A stretch of 64,000 nt of DNA. Origin: Chitinophaga sp. HK235. GTDB lineage: Bacteria; Bacteroidota; Bacteroidia; Chitinophagales; Chitinophagaceae. Under the pieces are notes generated by a model. That model made no database searches. It was not told the DNA's origin and saw only the letters and a program-made list of their open reading frames with translations. Shown here in pieces: positions 1-8,782 of this stretch. How positions within the stretch are numbered: position 1 is the stretch's first letter; each line of letters opens with the position of its first letter. The position numbers were made by a program, and so were the translations under genes. Location: positions 6,632,501-6,696,500 of the forward strand of contig NZ_CP073766.1 of the NCBI RefSeq assembly GCF_018255755.1, in the 5' to 3' direction.

Positions 1-1170
1 ACCGGTTTGTTTATTTATTTCCGCATTTACAAAAATTTATCTGCCGGAAAGCTGGTTAGAATTGTGTCTATGGTCTTCATTATTTTGAATGTACTGGCGG
101 CGCTGTTCAACCTGTATGGCCGTTTAAGTATAGCTCAGGTGTATAGTACTGCTGCAATCGCCGGTTTATTGCAAATGATTGGCCTCACGGTGTTTATACA
201 GATCATGGAAGAAGCCTTTTACCTCCAGATGCAGGCCAGCCGGATAGCAGGCGGCATTACTGCCCGGTTTGATTTTGAAAAGGTACGCGCAGGACTACAC
301 AAAATGCTGGTGGTGCTGGTGGTGGTATTATGGCTGATGGTGTTTACCACCAACCTGAATATCTACAATGAATTATATAGTGGTATCAGCAGCTTGATCA
401 CCGCACCCAGAATTATTGGCAATACTTCTTTTACGCTGGGCAATATTCTGTTGTTCTTTGTGATTCTGTTAATTTCCAATCTTTTCCAGAAGTATATCGG
501 TTATTTTTTTGGTGAGACAGATGAAGACCTGGTAGGTGAAGTAAAAGAAAAAAGCTCCCGATTGCTGCTGTTACGCCTGCTGGTGCTGGTGGCCGGTTTT
601 CTGATTGCCATCGCGGCTTCCGGTTTACCGATGGATAAGATTACCGTGGTACTCGGTGCCCTGGGCGTAGGTATTGGTTTGGGGTTACAGAATATTGTGA
701 ACAACCTCGTTTCAGGCGTGATCCTCATCTTTGAACGTCCGCTGAAGATTGGCGACTTTGTAGAAGTAGCCGGACAGAAAGGTCGCGTAAAAGATATTGG
801 CATCCGATCCAGCAGAATGGTGACTACAGAAGGCGCAGAAGTCACCGTACCTAACGGCGATCTGCTATCTTCCAAACTGATTAACTGGACACTCAGCAAT
901 AATCATATACGAACAGAACTGCTATTCACCATTGCTCCTTCCGCAGCGTTGCCGCTGGCGAAAAAAATTATCCTGGAAGAGGTGTCCGGTTCGGATGCTA
1001 TTATCGGCAAAGTAGCGCCTGAATTACTGGTGAAGAGTATTAATGATAGCAGCGTAGCGCTGAAGCTACAGGTATGGATTCAGAATGTACACCAGGAAGA
1101 AGCATTTAAGAGCCGTATGTTACAACAGGTCTATCAACGGTTAAAAGATAATGAGATTACGATGTCGTAA
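1..1170 (+). CDS. MscS family mechanosensitive channel, 5' partial
   Basis: Small-conductance mechanosensitive channel of the inner membrane, which releases solutes on osmotic downshock. The reading frame is open to the first base of the window, so the true start lies upstream. Several hydrophobic segments occupy the first half (residues about 15-220). They are followed by the pore-lining helix rich in Gly and Ala (LGALGVGIGLGLQNIVNN) and the beta domain (SGVILIFERPLKIGDFVEV), both hallmarks of MscS. The C-terminal alpha/beta domain is short. No partner gene is visible; the next gene begins about 90 bases downstream. The family is clear, but physiological gating cannot be judged from sequence. 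Confidence 0.9.
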   Translation, partial: TGLFIYFRIYKNLSAGKLVRIVSMVFIILNVLAALFNLYGRLSIAQVYSTAAIAGLLQMIGLTVFIQIMEEAFYLQMQASRIAGGITARFDFEKVRAGLHKMLVVLVVVLWLMVFTTNLNIYNELYSGISSLITAPRIIGNTSFTLGNILLFFVILLISNLFQKYIGYFFGETDEDLVGEVKEKSSRLLLLRLLVLVAGFLIAIAASGLPMDKITVVLGALGVGIGLGLQNIVNNLVSGVILIFERPLKIGDFVEVAGQKGRVKDIGIRSSRMVTTEGAEVTVPNGDLLSSKLINWTLSNNHIRTELLFTIAPSAALPLAKKIILEEVSGSDAIIGKVAPELLVKSINDSSVALKLQVWIQNVHQEEAFKSRMLQQVYQRLKDNEITMS

Positions 1171-1260
1171 CAGGGAATGCTATTGCTTCAGCAATTTATT
1201 GGTTACATTTTATGTTAACGAGGAAAGATGTTTAAATTTATTCCCTCAACCAATTATTAT

Positions 1261-2196
1261 ATGCACTTTATTAAAAACGTTATCATTTTATTGCTAACAT
1301 CATTTGTTACAACCACTCTCAGTGCACAAACGAATATATACTATTCAGACATAGATCTGTTTTGGAAAACATTTGATAGTGTACATACTGTTAATGACGC
1401 TGCACAGCAAATACAACTAATACAGACCATGTATCTTGATAAGGGAACCAAAGGATTAAAAGAACTGGCCCGCATCAGAAACTGGACACCCTCAAAATTT
1501 CAGAAAAGCTTTTTTGCTCATCCCGATTTCTGGGCATCTATCAGGCCTAACACACTGAAAGTAAAAGAGCGTAAAGCTGATATTGAAAAATTAATAACGG
1601 CATATAAAAAACTATATCCCCCATTTAAAACACCGGCAATTTATTTTACTATTGGATATCTTGAAACTGGAGGGACTACTACACAAACGGAAGTACTAAT
1701 AGGGACAGAGATTGGGGCATCAGACAGCACCACTAATTCAGTGGGACTTACCCCTTTTTTACAAGACTATTTTAAAGACAATAAAGGTATTTTGGAGATT
1801 GTGGCGCATGAACTCTCTCATACCCAACACAAAGGAGGGGATATGGAGGAGAATGCCCACACAAACCTGCTTGGATTTTGTATTGCGGAAGGCTTATGTG
1901 ATTTTATAGCGGAATTGTTGTTACAGCACCCGTTAAAAACGCCGTATATGCGTTATGGTAAGGAGCATGAAAAGGAAATATGGCAAAAATTTAAACAGGA
2001 AATGCATGGGACTGAGTTAAAAGACTGGTTATATAATACTGATGATCTGGGATACTTTGTAGGATACGCCATCTGCAAGTCTTATTATGAGCATGCCACA
2101 GACAAGGCTAAAGCGATCGATTATATGATAAACTTAGATAATGAAAAGATTGCTGATTTAGATAAGTTTTTGGCTGCTTCCAGGTATATGCAGTAG
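1261..2196 (+). CDS. Secreted putative zinc metallopeptidase (HExxH), hypothetical
   Basis: A protein of about 311 residues with an N-terminal signal peptide (MHFIKNVIILLLTSFVTT, then a cleavage-like LSAQ). An in-frame ATG at 1228 would add 11 residues; I chose 1261 because it gives the cleaner signal peptide. Near the middle lies VAHELSHTQH, which contains the HExxH zinc-binding and catalytic motif. An acidic helix follows (IAEGLCDFIAELLL) and could supply the third ligand. This pattern is typical of predicted DUF2268-like gluzincins that act in the periplasm or outside the cell. Substrate unknown. The protease role is inferred from the motif; family membership would need a profile search. 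Confidence 0.6.
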   Translation: MHFIKNVIILLLTSFVTTTLSAQTNIYYSDIDLFWKTFDSVHTVNDAAQQIQLIQTMYLDKGTKGLKELARIRNWTPSKFQKSFFAHPDFWASIRPNTLKVKERKADIEKLITAYKKLYPPFKTPAIYFTIGYLETGGTTTQTEVLIGTEIGASDSTTNSVGLTPFLQDYFKDNKGILEIVAHELSHTQHKGGDMEENAHTNLLGFCIAEGLCDFIAELLLQHPLKTPYMRYGKEHEKEIWQKFKQEMHGTELKDWLYNTDDLGYFVGYAICKSYYEHATDKAKAIDYMINLDNEKIADLDKFLAASRYMQ

Positions 2197-2225
2197 CTCT
2201 TGCTGTCAAGACATCCAAAAACAAC

Positions 2226-2287
2226 AAAACCCCCAGATCTTACGATCTGAGGTGCGCGGCGGAGGTTACAACTTTCGACACTTTTTG
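2226..2287 (-). repeat. Terminator hairpin plus tRNA-like repeat, copy 1
   Basis: A hairpin with CAGATC/GATCTG arms (2234-2249) has an A-rich left flank, so it would terminate minus-strand transcription. It is followed by a degenerate G-rich element at 2254-2287. Read on the minus strand, that element (CAAAAAG, a TTCGAA-like core, GTTGT, CCTCC, CGC) matches the elements at 4861-4894 and 9503-9535. The core resembles the T-loop and acceptor 3' half of a tRNA, but no 5' half is present. Confidence 0.45.
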
Positions 2288-2485
2288 CTCGGGATCTGAT
2301 CTGTATACCGGAATTTATTGAGAAATATCGCAAAGAAAAACCCGGGTTTAATTTTAAGTGAAAAGCCCAAAATAGATAAAGTAGTTGCCAGAACGTATTC
2401 CTTTATCTATTGTGACACTATAAGATGTTCATTCGCTTAGTCGGGCTACCCAGTTCCGGCTTTTTATCGCCTAAACATTCATTTT

Positions 2486-2896
2486 TTGACATCCGAAAGT
2501 TTGAGGATAAAATCAACGTTAGCAAACGATGCCCGGCAAGACAACCAGACAGCAGACATATTGTTGGTTTCCCGTTTTCAATCATTGATTGAAGCGCTAA
2601 CGACCAATGAAGAGGCAAGCCCGGGAATTCGTCAGGCATCTTTTTATGCAGGAAAATTAAACGTTCATCCTAATCACTTAAATGCAGTTGTAAAGCGGAT
2701 AACAGGTAAAACAACCTCAAGCATTATCCAAAACCAACTCATGGCTTCTGCAAAATCTTTACTTATCCAAACCAATTTGTCCATAAAGGAAATAGCGTTT
2801 AAGCTTCATTTTGTTGAACCTACGCACTTTAATTCCTTCTTCAAAAAAAATACAGGCATTACACCACAACAATACCGCTATAATCAACATCTTTGA
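2486..2896 (+). pseudogene. AraC-family regulator, C-terminal DNA-binding remnant
   Basis: The sequence encodes about 100 residues of an AraC/XylS DNA-binding domain. The two helix-turn-helix parts are recognisable: LNVHPNHLNAVVKRITG, then LSIKEIAFKLHFVEPTHFNSFFKK with the signature end GITPQQYR. The only upstream start is TTG. The 150-200 residue effector domain that AraC proteins carry is missing, and the 290 bases upstream hold no coherent frame. It is therefore probably a decayed gene rather than a compact regulator. Direct-repeat operators of AraC type occur at 4036 and 11470, so this could be the remnant of their regulator, which is speculative. Confidence 0.65.
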
Positions 2897-2987
2897 ATTT
2901 TGTCATTCTTGCGTTGATAGGAGTTATCGTATCATTCTTTTGTTGCTGCAATTTTGTATCATCAATCTTCACAAAAAAGAAAGAAAA

Positions 2988-3098
2988 ATGAAACAGAAAA
3001 TTCAATTCAACAGCGATGAATTAGTATTGGTTGGAGACCTTTACACGCCCGAGACCAACGCGAAGCCGACAGGTTCTTCCATAAGGCATACAAATTAA
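2988..3098 (+). pseudogene. Alpha/beta hydrolase N-terminal fragment
   Basis: Thirty-six codons beginning with ATG read MKQKIQFNSDELVLVGDLYTP, the usual N-terminal beta-hairpin of dienelactone-hydrolase-like alpha/beta hydrolases. The match stops after about 28 residues, the frame closes, and no nucleophile elbow follows. From 3100 to 3189 another frame encodes an unrelated basic tail that I could not identify. This looks like the stub of a larger gene removed by deletion, in line with the general decay of the 2.2-9.5 kb region. Confidence 0.5.
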
Positions 3099-3210
3099 AG
3101 CCAATTCAGAAAATAATCGTAGATTATTAAACGAAAAAAGGTTGCTCAACAAATGGATTTTGGCTGTTAGTAATAACCCAGAGAAATAACTAATAAATAA
3201 TAAATGTTGT

Positions 3211-3810
3211 ATGAAAATATTGATTATTGGCGCCAATGGAACAATTGGTAAAAAACTTACACCACAATTAGCTACACAACACGAGATAATAACAGCAGGA
3301 AGAAACAGTGGTGAAGTCAGGGTGGATATATCTTCCGAAGAATCAATTAAAGAAATGTTCAAACAAGTAAAGAATGTTGATGCTTGTATTTGCATTGCGG
3401 CTTCCGGCCCTTTAGATAATTTTTCAACTCTTACGGAGAAACAGCTTTTAGAAGATTTTAAAGGGAAACTATTTGGTCAGATGAATTTAGTCCTAATCGG
3501 TCAGAATTATTTAAATAACAATGGTTGCTTTACTTTAACTTCTGGAATATTTGCCGACATTCCATATAAAGGAGTAACCGGTGGGGCTATAATAAGTGGC
3601 GGTTTACATAGTTTTGTATTGTCAGCATCAATAGAATTGCCAAAAGGACTAAGGATAAATGTAGTAAGCCCCAGTATGGTTGAAGACTCTGTGGCGGATT
3701 TTGGACATTTATTTCCGGAATTAAAAGCAGTTTCAATGAATCAATTAGCTGATGCTTACGAAAAAACAATAAACGAAAATATTACTGGTCAAATTCTTAG
3801 AGTCTATTAA
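3211..3810 (+). CDS. Atypical short-chain dehydrogenase (Lin1944-like SDR)
   Basis: A 199-residue Rossmann protein, shorter than classical SDRs (about 250). The nucleotide-binding loop GANGTIG is at residues 7-13. The usual SDR active site (Ser, then YxxxK) is not intact: TSG is present, but the YSASK region reads GGAIISGG, lacking both Tyr and Lys. The C-terminal RINVVSPSMV strand is preserved. A known atypical SDR subgroup (Lin1944-like) has the same loss and no assigned function, so oxidoreductase activity should not be assumed. It may bind NAD(P) without catalysing hydride transfer. It is the only intact gene between two decayed stretches. Confidence 0.75.
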   Translation: MKILIIGANGTIGKKLTPQLATQHEIITAGRNSGEVRVDISSEESIKEMFKQVKNVDACICIAASGPLDNFSTLTEKQLLEDFKGKLFGQMNLVLIGQNYLNNNGCFTLTSGIFADIPYKGVTGGAIISGGLHSFVLSASIELPKGLRINVVSPSMVEDSVADFGHLFPELKAVSMNQLADAYEKTINENITGQILRVY

Positions 3811-4025
3811 AAGGATCGTCCTCTGGAAAAGCCCTGCGGAAGAAAGCACTCCGAATACCTCTTCGATGCATAGCCTACTCCCGGCACGGCTTCATACTGA
3901 CCCGAAACTATAAAAAACGGAAACAAGACAAGGGAGGCCGTACACGATCTGGGCTACTGGATATCGAAGATGGACGAGAAGGGCGTGCCGGGAGATTATT
4001 TTAATCTGTCTTTTCGATGGCATTA

Positions 4026-4092
4026 TAACGGATTTGTCCATGTAATAACATTTATAGTCCATGTTCTCCTTACCTGCTATGCTATAGCTTTG
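4026..4092 (+). promoter_or_regulatory. Direct-repeat operator and promoter of the AhpD-like gene
   Basis: Two copies of GTCCATGT (4036-4043 and 4057-4064) lie 21 bases apart, two helical turns. A perfect Bacteroidota -7 box, TAGCTTTG (4085-4092), begins 27 bases after the start of TCCATGT in the second copy. The same layout with the same spacing is found before the MBL gene at 11461-11526. Direct repeats at this period, placed where the -33 element would be, suggest an activator of AraC type. The 215 bases upstream (3811-4025) contain a decayed coding-like stretch that I could not identify. Confidence 0.55.
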
Positions 4093-4120
4093 TGGTACTA
4101 TAACAACAAAAACAAAGCAT

Positions 4121-4660
4121 ATGAGCAATATAAAAGTTCCCGGTAAAGGACAGGTAAGCACCGAAGCACAGGTAATATTTGATCAGTTACAGCACCGCCT
4201 GGGAAAAGTTCCTAACCTATACGCTACTATAGGCTATTCGGCGAATGCATTGAAAGGCTTCCTGGAATTTGAAAGCACATTAAACGATGGGGCATTTACC
4301 CCAAAAGAAAGAGAAGCCATCGCGCTGATTGTATCGGAGCTGAACAAATGTGATTATTGTCTTTCTGCACATACACTCCTGGCTATTAAAAATGGTTTTA
4401 CCAGGGAAGAAACTTTGCAGATCAGGAGAGGAGTAGTTGATGACTCTAAATTGAATGCCATTCTTCAATTGGCCATATCCATAGTAAAAAATAAAGGGAA
4501 AGCAGAACAGGGACTGATATCAGCCTTCTTTGAGGCAGGCTTTAATGAAGCGGCCATGATGGAGCTGGTAGGCCTGATAACAGTAAGAGTATTTACTAAC
4601 TACGTTTATGCATTAACAGATATCCCTGTAGATTTTCCATTAGCAGTACCTATTCAGTAA
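4121..4660 (+). CDS. Carboxymuconolactone decarboxylase/AhpD-like protein
   Basis: A 179-residue all-helical protein of the carboxymuconolactone decarboxylase superfamily. The AhpD-type redox centre is present as CDYCLSAH (Cys77, Cys80, His84), preceded by the usual REAIALIVSELN helix. AhpD-like proteins with this CxxCxxxH motif are peroxidase-type thiol enzymes, so a peroxide or organic hydroperoxide detoxification role is likely; the substrate is unknown. It is expressed from the operator-bearing promoter at 4026. An internally deleted MBL gene follows 32 bases after its stop, so the two probably formed an operon. A more distant paralog is encoded at 32234. Confidence 0.85.
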   Translation: MSNIKVPGKGQVSTEAQVIFDQLQHRLGKVPNLYATIGYSANALKGFLEFESTLNDGAFTPKEREAIALIVSELNKCDYCLSAHTLLAIKNGFTREETLQIRRGVVDDSKLNAILQLAISIVKNKGKAEQGLISAFFEAGFNEAAMMELVGLITVRVFTNYVYALTDIPVDFPLAVPIQ

Positions 4661-4691
4661 GACATCTCCAAAAGAATAAAAAAACAATAAA

Positions 4692-4788
4692 ATGAAATCC
4701 TATTGCAAGGCCGCAGCAGACACTGGATACTACACAGTATGGGAAGAAATTAAAGATTGTTCCGGTAGGAGGAGTGGTGAAGTGGTAG
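4692..4788 (+). pseudogene. Internally deleted MBL-fold hydrolase gene
   Basis: The start (ATGAAATCCT) matches the first ten bases of the MBL gene at 11565. It is joined directly to a copy of that gene's last 29 codons. In frame from 4702 the sequence reads IARPQQTLDTTQYGKKLKIV and then PVGGVVKW, against IARLQQTLDTTSYKKKLRIV and PAGGVVVL in the intact copy. About 770 bases are missing, including the whole metal site. The flanking A-rich leader is also similar. This is a clear remnant of a second MBL gene that once followed the AhpD-like gene. Confidence 0.8.
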
Positions 4789-4821
4789 AAGAGTAGCTGT
4801 AGAATACTACTGAGTAAAAAC

Positions 4822-4860
4822 AAAGAAGCCTTCAAATCTTAAAATTTGAAGGCTTCTTTT
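4822..4860. terminator. Intrinsic terminator, bidirectional
   Basis: A 14-bp stem (AGAAGCCTTCAAAT and its complement, 4824-4857) has A-rich left and T-rich right flanks, so it could stop transcripts from either side. It closes the AhpD/MBL-remnant unit. Confidence 0.8.
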
Positions 4861-4894
4861 GCGGGGTGGAGGGGACAATGTTCGAACCTGTTTG
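4861..4894 (-). repeat. tRNA-like repeat, copy 2
   Basis: A G-rich element immediately after a terminator hairpin. On the minus strand it contains the T-loop-like GGTTCGAAC and then ATTGTCCCCTCCACCCCGC. It is near identical to the element at 9503-9535 and similar to 2254-2287. Similarity extends weakly about 20 bases further right, to a CTGATTTT-type hairpin. It may be a relic of a tRNA used as an attachment site. Confidence 0.45.
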
Positions 4895-5072
4895 CCACTG
4901 ATTTTGAGAAAATCCACCAATTTATGAGGCTAGCTATATATTAAAAACACTTGTAATAAATAGCTTAGGATTGAGCTTATAAAAATATTTTCTGAAGACT
5001 CCATATTTTAAGTTGCGAAGCTTAATACAAAATTAAATTGGGTATAATTGGGTAATTTTATGAGCCCCGGAG

Positions 5073-6009
5073 GTGTTATCCCTGATTTCAGAAATTGACG
5101 AATTTAAAGGTGCATGGCGTGCCTTAGGGCAACTGGAGCGAAATTAACCGACCAACAAGTAGAAAAATTGCTTGGGAACTTAGCTATAAAGCAGTTTACA
5201 TCTCGCGATGAAGAAGAAGTTGCCGGATATGCAGATGTAATGAACCTTATTTTTGAGAATTACATATACATCCCGTTAACTGAAGGCTACATTCAGCAAC
5301 TTCACCGGGAATTATTAAAGCATAGTTCCAAAGACAATTGGCATCGGGGGAATTACAAAAAATCACCAAATCACGTTGAAGCTTTTGATCAGGATGGTAA
5401 AAGCCTTGGTATTGTATTCGAGACCGCCAGCCCTTTTGATACACAATTACGCATGCAGGAACTTGTTAGCTGGACTGTTAATGCTATTGAAACGAAAGTA
5501 CTTCATCCGCTTTTAATAATATGTATTTTTATTGTGGTTTTTCTTGCTATCCATCCATTTCAGGATGGTAATGGCCGGTTGTCGCGCATTCTAACAACAG
5601 TTCTTCTACTACGAGCAGGGTATGCATACGTGCCATATAGTTCTCTGGAAGCCGTTATTGAGCAAAGTAAAGAGGGATATTACCTTGCTTTAAGAAGAAC
5701 ACAAGGCTCATTAAAAACTGAAAATCCAGACTGGATGCCCTGGATATTATTTTTTTACGCGTCCTTCAGCAGCAGAAAACCCGATTGGAAATTAAAATTG
5801 AACGGGAAAAGCTTCTTTTAGGGCAGTTACCAGAATTATCTATAGAAATACTTGAACTGGCAAAATCTAGAGGCCGTGTAACAATCAGTGAAATAGTTGT
5901 TTTAACAAAAGCCAATAGGAATACTATAAAAAAACACCTGGAAAGTCTCGTCTCTGCTAAGCACCTGCAACAACATGGCGCTGGACGTGGTTCCTGGTAT
6001 TCTATATAG
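5073..6009 (+). pseudogene. Fic-domain protein, inactivated by deletion and frameshift
   Basis: Fic proteins transfer AMP or related groups to target proteins. Three pieces in different frames reconstruct one gene. Codons from 5082 give LISEIDEFKGAWRALGQL. The main frame 5114-5821 continues from GAKLTDQQVEKLLGNLAIK through the core HPFQDGNGRLSR (catalytic His at residue 147 of that frame). A third frame, 5785-6009, carries the C-terminal winged helix (RVTISEIVVLTKANRNTIKK) ending GRGSWYSI. At the first junction about 25-30 residues are missing. In related proteins this is where the inhibitory S/TxxxE(G/N) helix lies. The second break is a one-base change in the T run near 5750-5757. The catalytic core survives as a 235-codon frame. 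Confidence 0.8.
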
Positions 6010-6137
6010 AGTGAATGCTGCGGCGATGGAATAAGTGGACTTAGAATTACACATTGCCCATCTGTCAGTTCTTCTTTTCTTTTAGACATGCTAGGTGAGA
6101 TTTGGTAAAAATTGGAAGCGATTTGAATATTGAGGAC

Positions 6138-6663
6138 TCAGGGAATATCGTTGTGCAAAATTTGCCCAATTAGTCTTCCATTTCTGAAATACATGATAAC
6201 ATGGTACCCAAAACTTTCTTTTGCCAATGGCCTTCCTTTTAAATCAGATTTCCCATCATAGAATGTATCTCTAATAAAGGTCCATTCCAGTATTTTCAAT
6301 ACCACCTTTTATCGACAGATTATCCGGTTGCCCGTAATAGACAATTGCTTTCCGCTTTATATCACCAAGTTTAAAACTCTTGCTTGTTACAAAGTAGAAT
6401 GCACTTATTGGGTAGTGTATCAAAAATGTGGGTTGCCCAGGCTAGCTTACTTTTGGTGTATACGTTCTAAGAGTAAGTAATAGAATTATGTTATTGATTA
6501 TAAATGATCCCAAAAGGACTTCCGATGCCGTGATAAATATTTTCCTGCAATAATCGTAGAAAGCAAAATACACAGTCCCACATTTACTACACCATCCAAA
6601 AATTCTGATCAAGAGCATTTGCCCGCTCAAATAATAGATAAGACAATGTGTAATGAATGTCAT
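6138..6663 (-). pseudogene. Decayed hypothetical gene
   Basis: On the minus strand a coherent protein-like sequence ends at a TGA at 6138-6140. Reading toward the C-terminus, one frame gives HYPISAFYFVTSKSFKLGD and KAIVYYGQPDNLSIKGG. After a frameshift it continues EWTFIRDTFYDGKSDLKGRP and ends RNGRLIGQILHNDIP. An in-frame stop at 6442-6444 separates it from a 73-codon frame further upstream (6442-6663) that contains a CSKC pair. I do not recognise the family. At least one stop and one frameshift make it non-functional; the upstream boundary is uncertain. Confidence 0.4.
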
Positions 6664-6718
6664 CCTCTTCTGTGCTTAGAGGCCGAAAACACTCATCACA
6701 TCTCATCTAAATAGGGAT

Positions 6719-7249
6719 TTACGGTGTTGACAATCTTTTGTCTTCCCAATCAATAATTAGTTTTCTTTTTACAAATAGCCATTGATTATTTTGACGGGTA
6801 TAAGTATCATAATAGCGAATAGCTTCGGTTAGTAATATTCTTTTTCCATCTTCAAAAAAAATATGATGGGCAAGACATTGGACAATCCCAGTTGTATCAT
6901 CCCCGAATTTGATCGAGTTCTGCCCGTTAAGGTGAAACGTCATATTGTATTTTTCTAGGCCCTTGAACGCTTCTTCTAATTCTTTGCGCCCTTTTAATAC
7001 GACAATAGGCTTACTTGTATCGGGCTCTGACCGATAAATTTCCAACGTACCATTTTCAACAAAAAGAGCTGCCTGCCGTTGAGCTTTAGTCCTGTCCGCG
7101 TAATATGCAAAACTGTCAATTAACTCGCGTATAGCAATGTCATTTCTGAATTCATTTGAATTTAGTCGCCTTACGGAATCCAGGACGGACTGCGATTTTA
7201 CAGAAAAAGTCTGTGCTATAAATAACAGAGTGATTGTTACATTTTTCAC
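6719..7249 (-). CDS. Secreted SnoaL/NTF2-like protein
   Basis: A 176-residue protein with a signal peptide (about 20 residues, ending SVKSQS) and an NTF2-like cone fold. Typical elements are the helix IRELIDSFAYYADRTKAQ, the strand LFVENGTLEIY, GRKELEEAFKGLEK, and the late strands WLFVKRKLIIDW. Members of this superfamily are often polyketide cyclases or steroid isomerase relatives, but most secreted Bacteroidota versions have no assigned reaction. It lies 127 bases downstream of the DHFR-like gene in the same direction and may belong to the end of that operon or be independent. Confidence 0.65.
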   Translation of the reverse strand: MKNVTITLLFIAQTFSVKSQSVLDSVRRLNSNEFRNDIAIRELIDSFAYYADRTKAQRQAALFVENGTLEIYRSEPDTSKPIVVLKGRKELEEAFKGLEKYNMTFHLNGQNSIKFGDDTTGIVQCLAHHIFFEDGKRILLTEAIRYYDTYTRQNNQWLFVKRKLIIDWEDKRLSTP

Positions 7250-7376
7250 ATAGTGGATTTGAATTTGCCGACCGTTAGCTTTTATATATCAGTCCGGATC
7301 ATTAATCTATTGATGATTTGTTAAGGGAACTTTCAATCATTGGTATAACAAATAATATCCTGTTAGCGGTTCGTTG

Positions 7377-7949
7377 TTATTGTCTGTCCACTGTGTAATT
7401 CAGTTCAGTTACCCCACTAGTAAATTGTCTGGTAGTCAATAGGTTTAGTTTTATTTTGTCTTTGATGTCTACAAACAATGGAATGCCTCGTCCAAGAATA
7501 ATTGGATTAACAAATAGCCAATAGCCATCAATTAAGTTCTGTTGAATAAGTGAATGTGTGGCTGTCGGGCTACCAAAAAGCAAGACTTCTCCACCTGCCT
7601 GTTGTTTTATTTCGTTTATTTTATCTGAAAGGTTGTCGCTAATAATTGTTGTATCAGTCAAACCCGCGTCTTTCATTGTTTTCGATAAAACAACTTTGTG
7701 AACTTTGTTATACCACTTTGAATGTTTAATGTCGTGGTTGGTCGCATCCGGCTTGTCTCCTGCGGTAGACCAGTAATTTTCCATCATCTGGTAAGTTACT
7801 CGTCCGTATAATGCTGTATCGGTTTCGCCGATCCGCTTACCGACATGATCAAAAATTTCTTCACCAAGTTTGATCCAGTTCATCTCTCCGTTCGGTCCTG
7901 CTACAAAACCGTCAAGCGATATGTGCATAAATGAAATTATTTTTCTCAT
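7377..7949 (-). CDS. Dihydrofolate reductase-like (RibD C-terminal family) protein
   Basis: A 190-residue protein of the RibD C-terminal/DHFR superfamily. It begins with SFMHISLDGFVAGPNGEM and has the cofactor-binding GRVTYQMMENYW segment, then GGEVLLFGSPTATHSLIQ and the INPIILGRGIPLF-like strand. NADPH-dependent reductase activity is inferred from the family; such stand-alone small proteins are rarely characterised. It follows the SRPBCC gene by 21 bases, so the three genes ArsR, SRPBCC and this one form an operon. A paralog with the same architecture is at 17973. Confidence 0.8.
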   Translation of the reverse strand: MRKIISFMHISLDGFVAGPNGEMNWIKLGEEIFDHVGKRIGETDTALYGRVTYQMMENYWSTAGDKPDATNHDIKHSKWYNKVHKVVLSKTMKDAGLTDTTIISDNLSDKINEIKQQAGGEVLLFGSPTATHSLIQQNLIDGYWLFVNPIILGRGIPLFVDIKDKIKLNLLTTRQFTSGVTELNYTVDRQ

Positions 7950-7970
7950 ATTTTCTTTTTTTATTATTAT

Positions 7971-8450
7971 TTATGGTTTGTTACTTTCTAATATTTTAAT
8001 ATAGTTTTCAAGTCGATTTAAAGTCTGCTTGCCGCCTTCAATGGCATTTACCCGTCTATTCAGTTCTTCAATAATTTCTTTTGACTTAAATATTGACTTC
8101 ATTGTCAGTAATGTTTTTCCTTCAACCTCAGCAAATGAAATTGAAACCGTAAAGTTATAATCTTCGCTTTCGCCAAAATGTTTATAAGATAAAAGGGAAG
8201 GTTTTTCTACTTCCAAATACTCAACTTTGCTATCCCAATCCTGTCCCCAACCATGCATAATAGAATCCCAGGTTTTGCCAGATGCTACATTCATTGATTT
8301 TATAGTCAGCGAAAAACCATCTGGCCCCCACCATTCTTTTATATGCTCCGGGGTGGTCCATACTTCCCAAACCAAATCCCTTGGAGCATCGAGAATTCTC
8401 GTATGTATAAGACTGTTCCCTTCCTGTTTGAATGTATTGTATTTCTCCAT
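7971..8450 (-). CDS. SRPBCC (AHSA1-like) protein
   Basis: A START-like protein of about 160 residues of the AHSA1/activator of Hsp90 ATPase family. The ATG at 8450 (MEKYNTFKQ) is preferred over an upstream in-frame start because it removes a basic tail overlapping the ArsR gene. The diagnostic motif is TRILDAPRDLVWEVWTTPEH, followed by IKEWWGPDGF, and the C-terminal helix runs to the end. These proteins bind hydrophobic ligands in a deep pocket. They are very often encoded directly after an ArsR-type repressor, as here (4-base gap), which suggests ligand-controlled expression. Confidence 0.85.
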   Translation of the reverse strand: MEKYNTFKQEGNSLIHTRILDAPRDLVWEVWTTPEHIKEWWGPDGFSLTIKSMNVASGKTWDSIMHGWGQDWDSKVEYLEVEKPSLLSYKHFGESEDYNFTVSISFAEVEGKTLLTMKSIFKSKEIIEELNRRVNAIEGGKQTLNRLENYIKILESNKP

Positions 8451-8454
8451 CTCT

Positions 8455-8781
8455 CTATTTTTTCTTGTTTTGAATTTTAGCCAGATAATCTTGCAATGAG
8501 TCAAATTTATTGTCCCAATAGTTTCGATATTGATCTACCCAGTCTGTTACTTCCTTTAATCTTTCGAGTTTGGCTTCGCAATATCTTTCCCTACCTTGTT
8601 GTTTGATTACAATAAGACCACAATCGTTAAGAAATTGTACATGCAATGAAACTGCTTGACGGGTAATATCAAACTCCTTGGCAATAGCATTAACATTGAG
8701 TGATTTCCGAGCCAACATACCAATAATTTGTCTGCGGGTTGGATCTGCTATTGCCTGAAAGATGTCTCTTGTTGGTGCCAT
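8455..8781 (-). CDS. ArsR-family transcriptional repressor
   Basis: A winged-helix regulator of about 108 residues starting at MAPTRDIFQAIADPTRRQII. The recognition helix is AKEFDITRQAVSLHVQFL, and the wing is GLIVIKQQGRERYC. No classical metal-binding ELCVCDL motif is seen, so this belongs to the non-metal ArsR group usually paired with SRPBCC proteins. An upstream in-frame start at 8892 is unlikely because its extension is not protein-like and overlaps the operator. Inverted repeats just before the start (8783-8832) suggest autorepression of the whole operon. Confidence 0.88.
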   Translation of the reverse strand: MAPTRDIFQAIADPTRRQIIGMLARKSLNVNAIAKEFDITRQAVSLHVQFLNDCGLIVIKQQGRERYCEAKLERLKEVTDWVDQYRNYWDNKFDSLQDYLAKIQNKKK

Positions 8782-8782
8782 G

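Noticed and set aside
2121..3210. Functional AraC regulator
   Set aside because: Only the DNA-binding half is present, from a TTG, so it is listed as a remnant.
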